Origin: CAZZKF01 sp964654995
GTDB taxonomy: Bacteria; Pseudomonadota; Alphaproteobacteria; CAZZKF01
Direction: 5' to 3'
DNA length: 5,374 nt
NCBI GenBank assembly: GCA_964654995.1
Contig: CAZZKF010000107.1
Location: forward strand, 1-5,374
The notes beneath the pieces are model-generated. The model ran no database searches and was not told where the DNA came from. It saw nothing but the letters and a program-made list of their open reading frames with translations. A program made the translations under genes and the position numbers. Of this stretch, positions 1 to 5,374 are shown in pieces; within the stretch, counting starts at the first letter, position 1; every line of letters begins with the position of its first letter.

Positions 1-1
1 C

Positions 2-175
2 ATCGACGGCATCGAGGGCGAGGCCGAAGCCCATGAGCTCGGCCGCCCCAAGACCAGAACCCCCAAGACCCTGGCCGAGGAAATCGCCGCGTTGGAGACC
101 GAAGACAAAATCCAGACCGAGCTCGAAGAGCTGAAAGCCGTGCTGGCGAGCCCGGCGGCTTCCAGCCGCGCCTAG
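2..175 (+). CDS. pspA: PspA, phage shock protein A (C-terminal end only, cut by window edge)
   Basis: This is the 3' end of a reading frame that enters from the left edge and stops at TAG 173-175; 57 residues are visible. The text RIDGIEGEAEAHELGR, then LAEEIAALETEDKIQTELEELK (given here from my translation, with the leading R read from the frame convention and not from a complete codon), lines up with the end of Escherichia coli PspA as I remember it (RIDQMEAEAESHSFGK, then a DDQFAELKADD-like stretch and QLAQLKAK). This is the last part of the coiled-coil ESCRT-III-like fold. Full-length PspA is about 220 residues, so roughly 165 are missing. In the known family PspA sits on the cytoplasmic face of the inner membrane, oligomerises to support damaged membrane, and in enterobacteria inhibits PspF. 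A few extra residues (PKTRTPK) follow the EAEAHELGR block, and an Ala/Ser-rich tail ends the protein. pspB follows 32 bases later, which strongly supports the call. Confidence 0.9.
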   Translation: MDGIEGEAEAHELGRPKTRTPKTLAEEIAALETEDKIQTELEELKAVLASPAASSRA

Positions 176-193
176 TGTCGGCATCACACCTCT

Positions 194-200
194 AAGGGAG
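194..200 (+). promoter_or_regulatory. Ribosome binding site of pspB
   Basis: AAGGGAG lies seven bases before the GTG at 208. It supports this unusual start codon; the next in-frame ATG (238) would remove most of the membrane helix. Confidence 0.7.
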
Positions 201-207
201 AGCACCC

Positions 208-429
208 GTGGATACCAATACCCTGGCCATTCTTTTCATGACCGTGATCGCGCCCTTGTGGATCGTCTTCCACTACGTCACCCGGTGGCGGATGTCGAAG
301 ACGCTGACCTCGGAGGACGAAAAGATCCTCGCCGACCTGTGGCGCAGCGCCGACCGGATGGAGGCTCGCATCACCAATATCGAACGCATCCTGGATGCCG
401 AATCCAAGGACTGGAGGCTTGAGAAATGA
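208..429 (+). CDS. pspB: PspB, phage shock protein B (inner-membrane stress sensor)
   Basis: The gene encodes 73 residues, matching the usual length of about 74 for PspB. One N-terminal membrane helix (about residues 5-24) is followed by HYVTRW and a charged cytoplasmic helix with heptad character (about 35-65). The C-terminal ILDAESKDW (61-69) matches the conserved ILDAE..W ending of the family. By family knowledge, PspB sits in the inner membrane with PspC and relays envelope damage by binding PspA, freeing the PspF activator. The start is GTG, supported by the AAGGGAG site seven bases upstream. The stop overlaps the pspC start as ATGA, indicating translational coupling. Sequence, size and neighbours all agree. 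Confidence 0.95.
   Translation: MDTNTLAILFMTVIAPLWIVFHYVTRWRMSKTLTSEDEKILADLWRSADRMEARITNIERILDAESKDWRLEK
413..417 (+). promoter_or_regulatory. Ribosome binding site of pspC, inside pspB
   Basis: GGAGG lies eight bases before the ATG at 426 and within the last codons of pspB. It fixes the pspC start that overlaps the pspB stop. Confidence 0.7.
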
Positions 430-824
430 CCCGATCCTCGAAAACGTCGTGCCACCCCAGCCCCGTCGGCTTTTACCGCGACAGCGCCAACGGGCGGTTG
501 ATGGGGGTCTGCGCCGGCATTGCCGATCACTTCGGCTTCTCGGTCAAGGGCGTGCGGATCGCCACGGTGATCTCCGGCATTCTGTTCACCGGGCCGACGG
601 TGTTGGTCTATCTGGTGCTCGGCTTCGTGCTCAAGGACAAGCCGCGCGAGATTTTTGAAACCCCGCAGGAAGACGCCTTCTGGCGCGACGTGCGCACCGA
701 CCCGGCCGGCACCTCGCGGGACCTGCGCCATCGCTTCCGCGAGCTGGAGCGCCGGCTGCGCACCGCGGAAGCCCATGTCACCTCGCGCGAATACCGTCTG
801 CGCCGCGAAATCGACGATCTCTAG
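426..824 (+). CDS. pspC: PspC, phage shock protein C (inner-membrane stress sensor)
   Basis: The product has 132 residues; E. coli PspC is slightly shorter (about 119). The PspC domain is clear: GFYRDSANGRLMGVCAGIADHF (residues 15-36, with the hallmark GVCAGIA at 27-33), then VRI and a hydrophobic membrane segment at about 43-69. A charged, helix-forming C-terminal region (about 78-132) ends in VTSREYRLRREIDDL (118-132), which resembles the E. coli ending YVTSDTFTLRSRFRQL as I remember it. That tail is the part known to engage PspA, so the sensing circuit is probably wired as in enterobacteria. The gene overlaps pspB by four bases with its own strong GGAGG site, and the adaptor gene follows 36 bases after the stop with no terminator between them. 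Confidence 0.95.
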   Translation: MTRSSKTSCHPSPVGFYRDSANGRLMGVCAGIADHFGFSVKGVRIATVISGILFTGPTVLVYLVLGFVLKDKPREIFETPQEDAFWRDVRTDPAGTSRDLRHRFRELERRLRTAEAHVTSREYRLRREIDDL

Positions 825-860
825 AAACATCGCAAAGAAGTCTTGCGGGGGGCCAGAACG

Positions 861-2165
861 ATGTCCGACCATGCCGATTTCCGGTTGAGCGAGAAGACGC
901 CGGCGGCCATGGATCGCCCGATCGCGCGGCCCGGCAAATTCACGCAGGCGCGCCGCATCGCGTTGTGGGCCGGCGCCGGATTGGCGCTGGTGGCCGCCGT
1001 CTGGGCGCTGGCGCCGGGCCCGGGGCGCAGCCTGCGGGTCTCGGGCGAGCGCATCGTGATTTCCAAGGTGGTGCGCGGCACGTTTGAAGATGTCATTCCG
1101 ATCCGCGCCCGGGTGACGCCGATCAAGACGCTCTATCTCGATGCCATCGAAGGCGGGCGCGTCGAGCGCGTGCTGGTCGAGGACGGCGAGACGGTCACCG
1201 CCGGGCAGCTGCTGATCGAGCTGTCCAATACCGCCCTGCAGCTTGACGTCATTTCACGTGAAGCCCAGGTCACCGAGCAGCTCAACAACCTGCGCAATCT
1301 CGAACTGGCGCTGGAGCGCAACCGGCTCGAGCACAAGCGCAACCTGATCGAGATCGACTATCAGCTCACCCGGCTGGGCCGCCTGCTCGAGCGCCGGCGG
1401 GCACTGGCGGCGCGCGGCAACGTCTCGCAGGCCGACCTCGAGGACGTCGAGGATGAATACGCCTATTACCAGCGCCGGCGCGCGGTCACCATCGAGAGCC
1501 AGAAGACCGACGAGGCGATCCAGACGGCGCAGCTCGAACAGTTGCGGCTGGCCGCCGATCAACTGACCCGCAATCTCGCCTTTGCCCGGCGCAATCTCGA
1601 AAGCCTCGAGGTGCGCGCGCCGGTCTCCGGCAAACTCACCGCCCTGAATGCCGAGGTCGGCCAGTCGCTGGAGCGCGGCGAGCGCCTCGGCCAGATCGAC
1701 GACCCGTCGGGCTTCAAGCTGCGCGCCCGCATCGACGAGTTCTATCTCGGCCGCGTCGCCCTCGGTCAGACGGCCGAGCTGATGCGCGCCGGCCAGACCT
1801 ATCGGCTGGAGGTGGCCAAGATCTATCCCCAGGTCCGCGACGGCCAGTTCGATGTCGATCTGAAATTTGTCGGCGATACGCCCGCTGGCATCCGCCGCGG
1901 CCAGACCCTCCAGCTTCGCCTCATGCTGGGCGATGCCGCCCGGGCGCTGCTCATTCCCAACGGCGCCTTTTATCAGGACACCGGGGGAAGCTGGGTCTTC
2001 GTGGTCAGCAGTGACGGCAGCCGGGCGGTGCGCCGCACGGTGAAGCTCGGCCGGCGCAATCCGCGCTTCATCGAGGTCCTCGACGGCCTCGAGGAGGGCG
2101 AGCGGGTGATCACCTCGCCGTACACCAATTTTCTCGACATGGAGCGGCTCGAATTCGGCTCATGA
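861..2165 (+). CDS. HlyD/MacA-type periplasmic adaptor (membrane fusion protein) of an ABC exporter
   Basis: The product has 434 residues from ATG 861. A cytoplasmic tail of about 30 residues leads into one membrane anchor (about 33-50, ARRIALWAGAGLALVAAVWAL region). The first half of a lipoyl/biotinyl-like domain is at 91-121 (IEGGRVERVLVEDGETVTAG). A long charged, Leu/Arg/Glu-rich stretch at about 125-245 fits an alpha-helical coiled-coil hairpin. The second lipoyl half starts at 249 (LEVRAPVSGKLTALNAEVGQ), with beta-barrel and membrane-proximal domains after that. This domain order is typical of adaptors that connect an inner-membrane transporter to an outer-membrane channel or act in the periplasm. 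The ATPase and permease genes directly downstream indicate an ABC and not an RND pump. A TTG at 843 would add six residues; ATG 861 is preferred because of the G-run at 847-852, though that site is weak. There is no lipobox cysteine. The substrate cannot be told. Confidence 0.88.
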   Translation: MSDHADFRLSEKTPAAMDRPIARPGKFTQARRIALWAGAGLALVAAVWALAPGPGRSLRVSGERIVISKVVRGTFEDVIPIRARVTPIKTLYLDAIEGGRVERVLVEDGETVTAGQLLIELSNTALQLDVISREAQVTEQLNNLRNLELALERNRLEHKRNLIEIDYQLTRLGRLLERRRALAARGNVSQADLEDVEDEYAYYQRRRAVTIESQKTDEAIQTAQLEQLRLAADQLTRNLAFARRNLESLEVRAPVSGKLTALNAEVGQSLERGERLGQIDDPSGFKLRARIDEFYLGRVALGQTAELMRAGQTYRLEVAKIYPQVRDGQFDVDLKFVGDTPAGIRRGQTLQLRLMLGDAARALLIPNGAFYQDTGGSWVFVVSSDGSRAVRRTVKLGRRNPRFIEVLDGLEEGERVITSPYTNFLDMERLEFGS

Positions 2166-2216
2166 GCCGGGGCCGCAAAGACAGCTTGATCAGGCGTGAG
2201 GGGCGCCACGACCAAC

Positions 2217-2221
2217 AAGGA
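2217..2221 (+). promoter_or_regulatory. Ribosome binding site deciding the ABC ATPase start
   Basis: AAGGA sits directly against the in-frame ATG at 2221, too close to serve it, but eight bases before the ATG at 2230. This favours 2230 as the true start. Confidence 0.55.
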
Positions 2222-2229
2222 TGAAACAG

Positions 2230-2910
2230 ATGTTGCAACTGCGAGAGCTGACCAAGGTCTACCGCACCCGCGAGGTGGAGACCACCGCCCTGGACCGGGT
2301 GGACATCGACATCCGCGAGGGCGAATTCGTCGCCATCATGGGGCCTTCGGGCTGCGGCAAGTCGACGCTGCTGCACCTCATCGGCATGCTGGATACGCCA
2401 ACGGCAGGGCGCTATCTGTTCCGCGGCGAGGACATCTCGGATTATGGCGAAGCGCAGCTTGCCGATTTGCGCAAGCGCAACATCGGCTTCGTGTTTCAGA
2501 ACTTCAATCTGATCGACGAATTGAACGTCGAGGAAAATGTCGAGCTGGCGCTGCTCTATCACGACGTGCCGGCGGCTGAGCGCAAGCGCCGGGTGGCGGC
2601 GGTCATGGAGCGCATGGAAATTGCGCATCGCGCCCGCCACATGCCTTCGCAACTGTCGGGCGGCCAGCAGCAGCGGGTTGCCGTGGCCCGCGCCCTGGTG
2701 ACCAACCCGGCGCTGATTCTGGCCGACGAGCCGACCGGCAATCTGGACTCGCGGGCCGGCGCGGAAGTCATGGCGATGCTCGGCGAATTCAACCGCGACG
2801 GCACCACCATCGTCATGGTGACGCACTCCGAGACCCATGCCGCCTGTGCCCATCGCATCATCGATCTGCTTGACGGCCGGGTGATCGGCGAAAACCGCTG
2901 CGCGGCTTGA
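2230..2910 (+). CDS. ABC transporter ATP-binding protein, MacB/LolD type
   Basis: The product has 226 residues, the normal size for a stand-alone ATPase of the LolD/MacB/FtsE group. Counting from ATG 2230, the motifs are complete: Walker A GPSGCGKST (38-46), Q-loop Gln in FVFQNFNL (Q90), signature LSGGQQQR (142-149), Walker B LILADE (162-167, catalytic Glu 167), D-loop GNLD (170-173) and switch His in VTHS (H199). The opening MLQLRELTKVYRT and the DEPTGNLDS block are typical of the group that pairs with FtsX-fold permeases. It should bind the cytoplasmic side of the downstream permease and hydrolyse ATP. An ATG at 2221 would add three residues but is poorly spaced from the AAGGA site. The adaptor gene ends 64 bases upstream, and the permease starts 11 bases after the stop. 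No key residue is missing, so it should be active. Confidence 0.95.
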   Translation: MLQLRELTKVYRTREVETTALDRVDIDIREGEFVAIMGPSGCGKSTLLHLIGMLDTPTAGRYLFRGEDISDYGEAQLADLRKRNIGFVFQNFNLIDELNVEENVELALLYHDVPAAERKRRVAAVMERMEIAHRARHMPSQLSGGQQQRVAVARALVTNPALILADEPTGNLDSRAGAEVMAMLGEFNRDGTTIVMVTHSETHAACAHRIIDLLDGRVIGENRCAA

Positions 2911-2916
2911 GGGAGG
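2911..2916 (+). promoter_or_regulatory. Ribosome binding site of the permease gene
   Basis: GGGAGG directly follows the ATPase stop codon and lies five bases before ATG 2922, fixing the permease start. Confidence 0.75.
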
Positions 2917-2921
2917 CTGAC

Positions 2922-5374
2922 ATGATCCGCAATTATCTGATCACGGCGATCCGCAATCTGGCCAGGAACCCGCTTTATTCGTTCATCAATATCGCCGGCC
3001 TGGCGATCGGCCTGGCGGTCGGCATCCTGATCCTGCTGTTCGTGCGCGACGAGCTGTCCTATGACCGCTGGCTGCCGGATGCGTCGCGGATCTATCGCGT
3101 TGAGGCGACTTTCCGCGTTCCCGGGCGCGAGCCGATGATCAGCGCTCAGGCCCCCGGACCGGCCAGGGCGGCGCTGGAGAAGGCATACCCCGAGCGCATC
3201 GAAGAGGTCGTGCGGATTTATCGGCGCCGCCCGACCTTCGATCTCGGCGACCGCCAGTTCAATGAACGGATCATCGAGGTCGATCCCGGCTTCTTCGAGG
3301 TGTTCGATCTGCCGATGGTGGCCGGCAGCCGCGAGGCGGCACTGGCGGATACCTCGTCGATCATTCTCTCGGAGAGTCTGGCCGAAAAGTTCTTCGGTGA
3401 TGCGCCGGCCCTGGGACAGACCCTGACGATGACCCGCAAGGAGCCCGAGACCTTTCGCGTCGTCGGCGTCATGAAGGACCTGCCTGCCAACAGCCACCTG
3501 GAGATCGACGCCATCATCCGCTTCAATCCCGACTATTACGCCGACAATCCCTGGGTGACCGAGCGCTGGACCTCGACCAACGTGCTCATCTACGCCAAGT
3601 TCCGCTCACGCGCCGACGCCGAGGCGGTGCGCCGCGACATGAAGTCCTTTGTCGATGCCAATGTCGATTTCCAAATCCCGGCGATTCAGAACATTACGCC
3701 CAGCGACATCCTCGAGCTGCGCCTGACCGCGGTCCCCGACATCCATCTGCGGTCGATCAGCGACGGCGGTTTCAAGCCGAACGGCAGCATCGTGACCGTC
3801 ACCATCTTTTCGGCCGTCGCCGTGCTGATCCTGCTGATCGCCAGCATCAATTTCATGAATCTGGCGACCGCGCGCTCGATGCAGCGGGCCCGCGAGGTGG
3901 CGATGCGCAAGGTGGCGGGCGCCAGCCGGCGCCAGCTGATCGTCCAGTTCCTCGGCGAGTCCGTGATGCTGACGCTGATCGCCTTTGCCCTCGCACTGGC
4001 CCTCGTCCATCTGGCGCTGCCCTGGTACAACGACATCATCGACAAGCAGTTGCGCCTCGATTATCTCGGCGATCCCGGTCTCATCGTCCTGCTCGCCGGC
4101 CTCGCGGTCGCGGTTGGCGTCCTCGGCGGCACCTATCCGGCCTTTTACCTCTCGCACTTCCGCCCGGTGCGGGTGCTGAGCGCCAACCAGCCCTCAAACG
4201 GCGGCGCGCCGCGGCTGCGCACGGCGCTGGTGGTCCTCCAGTTCGCGATCTCGATCGCGCTGATGGTCTCGACCGCCGTGGTCTACGCGCAGATGCAGTA
4301 TGCCCGCAACATGGACCTCGGCTTTTCCAAGGATCACCTGGTGGTGCTGAGCGGCATCGGCCGCGACAAGGTCGAGCCGCACCAGGAGACGCTGCGCCAG
4401 CAGATCGCCAGCCTGCCCGGCGTGGTTGCGGTGACCCGGGCCAGCGACACCCTGCCGCAGCAAAGCGACAACAACACGCTGGTCGATCTGCCCGATACGG
4501 AAAGCGATGATCTTCTGGTCATCGAGACCCTCAACGTCGACGACAATTTCTTCCAGACGCTCGGGGTCAAGCCGCTCGCCGGCCGGTTGTTCTCGCCGGA
4601 CTTTGCCGCCGGGGCCATGCCGGCGGACGCCGACAAGGTGGAAGGCGACATCCATCTCAGCGTCATCATCAACGCGCGCACGGTCAAGCAGCTCGGCTTC
4701 GGCAGTGCGGACGCGGCGGTCGGGCGGACCTTCCGGCTTCTGGTTTCCGCCGACAAGAAGGCGGAGGCGACCGTGGTCGGCGTCGTCCCCGATCTGCATG
4801 TCCGCTCGGTGCGCCGCAAGATCACGCCGATGATCTACTTCCTCGGGCGCGACGCCGACATGTTCTGGACGTTGATCGTGCGTCTGCGCTCGGACCGGCT
4901 GGTGGAAACGCTGGCTGCCATCGACGACGCATGGGCCCGCATCATCCCCGATGTGCCGGTGCGCCGCGACTTCGTCGACGAGAATTTCGCCAGGCTCTAC
5001 GCCGCCGAGGAACAGCGCGCCAGGATGTTTGCGGCGTTCTCGATCCTGGCGGTTTTCGTTGCCTGTCTCGGGCTGTTCGGCCTGGCCTCCTTTGCCGCCG
5101 AGCGCCGGACCCGCGAAATCGGCATACGCAAGGTTCTCGGCGCCTCTGTGCCGGCCATCGTGCGCCTGCTGGTCTGGCAGTTCTCGAAGCCGGTGATCTG
5201 GGCCAATCTGATCGCCTGGCCCATCGCCTTCTATTTCATGCGCGACTGGCTCTCGGGCTTTAACTACCGCATCGATCTCACGCCCTGGCCGTTCCTGGCG
5301 GCCGGTGCGCTGGCGGTGGTGATCGCCTGGGCGACCGTCGGCCTGCACGCCGCCCGGGTGGCCCGTTCCAACCC
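2922..5374 (+). CDS. ABC transporter permease with two fused MacB-PCD/FtsX halves (C-terminus cut by window edge)
   Basis: The frame runs open from ATG 2922 to the right edge, giving 817 residues. The protein is built as two similar halves. Half one: membrane helix about 20-41, periplasmic MacB-PCD-like domain about 45-288, then helices at about 290-315, 347-367 and 387-410. Half two: helix about 434-456, periplasmic domain about 457-702, then helices at about 703-727, 756-774 and 790-808. Each half carries the same cytoplasmic coupling motif after its second helix: REVAMRKVAGAS (324-335) and REIGIRKVLGAS (731-742). The start MIRNYLITAIRNLARNPLYS is typical of the family. The last visible residues, HAARVARSN plus CC of a likely Pro codon, match the usual family ending (A..ANP...L), so only about ten residues should be missing. 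Having both halves in one chain, it probably needs no second permease subunit. With the upstream ATPase and adaptor it forms a MacAB-like machine; the substrate is unknown. Confidence 0.93.
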   Translation, partial: MIRNYLITAIRNLARNPLYSFINIAGLAIGLAVGILILLFVRDELSYDRWLPDASRIYRVEATFRVPGREPMISAQAPGPARAALEKAYPERIEEVVRIYRRRPTFDLGDRQFNERIIEVDPGFFEVFDLPMVAGSREAALADTSSIILSESLAEKFFGDAPALGQTLTMTRKEPETFRVVGVMKDLPANSHLEIDAIIRFNPDYYADNPWVTERWTSTNVLIYAKFRSRADAEAVRRDMKSFVDANVDFQIPAIQNITPSDILELRLTAVPDIHLRSISDGGFKPNGSIVTVTIFSAVAVLILLIASINFMNLATARSMQRAREVAMRKVAGASRRQLIVQFLGESVMLTLIAFALALALVHLALPWYNDIIDKQLRLDYLGDPGLIVLLAGLAVAVGVLGGTYPAFYLSHFRPVRVLSANQPSNGGAPRLRTALVVLQFAISIALMVSTAVVYAQMQYARNMDLGFSKDHLVVLSGIGRDKVEPHQETLRQQIASLPGVVAVTRASDTLPQQSDNNTLVDLPDTESDDLLVIETLNVDDNFFQTLGVKPLAGRLFSPDFAAGAMPADADKVEGDIHLSVIINARTVKQLGFGSADAAVGRTFRLLVSADKKAEATVVGVVPDLHVRSVRRKITPMIYFLGRDADMFWTLIVRLRSDRLVETLAAIDDAWARIIPDVPVRRDFVDENFARLYAAEEQRARMFAAFSILAVFVACLGLFGLASFAAERRTREIGIRKVLGASVPAIVRLLVWQFSKPVIWANLIAWPIAFYFMRDWLSGFNYRIDLTPWPFLAAGALAVVIAWATVGLHAARVARSN

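Noticed and set aside
176..207. Gap between pspA and pspB as a possible promoter or small RNA site
   Set aside because: Only 32 bases, largely accounted for by the ribosome binding site, with no -35/-10 or -24/-12 pattern seen.
825..860. Gap between pspC and the adaptor gene as a possible operon boundary
   Set aside because: No hairpin with a T-run and no recognisable promoter. Thirty-six bases fits an intra-operon spacer, although an internal promoter inside pspC cannot be excluded by eye.
273..872. - strand open frame of 199 codons across pspB/pspC
   Set aside because: It spans two confidently identified genes on the other strand and shows no domain or convincing start.
2193..2207. Small inverted repeat GGCG...CGCC between the adaptor and ATPase genes, as a possible terminator
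   Set aside because: The stem is only four base pairs, has no following T-run, and GC-rich DNA yields such pairs by chance. Continued transcription into the ATPase is more likely.
2110..3497. Overlapping - strand open frames (247 and 312 codons) opposite the ATPase and permease start
   Set aside because: They lie against the well-supported ATPase motifs and the permease N-terminus, have shadow-like composition, and show no family motif.
4194..5348. Long open frame on the - strand (384 codons), opposite the permease
   Set aside because: It is the antisense of a clear permease gene in GC-rich DNA. Its translation is rich in Arg, Asp, His, Gln and Gly, has no recognisable domain, and is typical of a codon-bias shadow.

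Overview
The window is compact, GC-rich bacterial DNA with a strong G/C bias at third codon positions. All genes are on the + strand. The full pspA-pspB-pspC order, the two-membrane envelope implied by a periplasmic adaptor, and the codon use suggest a Gram-negative proteobacterium. An alphaproteobacterium is my best guess, but the window contains no taxonomic marker to prove it. No tRNA, rRNA, CRISPR, IS element or convincing terminator is seen.

Layout: (1) the last 57 codons of pspA (2-175), cut by the left edge; (2) pspB (208-429, GTG start); (3) pspC (426-824), overlapping pspB by four bases; (4) a membrane-fusion/periplasmic adaptor protein of the HlyD/MacA type (861-2165); (5) a MacB/LolD-type ABC ATPase (2230-2910); (6) a large FtsX/MacB-type permease with two fused permease halves (2922 to the right edge). 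The permease is open at the edge and probably lacks only its last few residues. Gaps between genes are 32, -4, 36, 64 and 11 bases, so no stretch over 300 bases lacks a gene.

The first half is a phage-shock-protein envelope stress module. PspB and PspC are inner-membrane sensors, and PspA is the peripheral effector that in enterobacteria also restrains the sigma-54 activator PspF. The second half encodes most of an ABC-type tripartite extrusion machine, in which the ATPase drives the permease and the adaptor couples it across the periplasm. No outer-membrane channel gene is visible. Same strand, short gaps and no terminator suggest co-transcription with the psp genes. The inference is that membrane stress both deploys PspA and turns on a MacAB-like pump or mechanotransmitter. 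This psp-plus-exporter operon is the most interesting aspect of the window. Its promoter and any pspF lie outside it.
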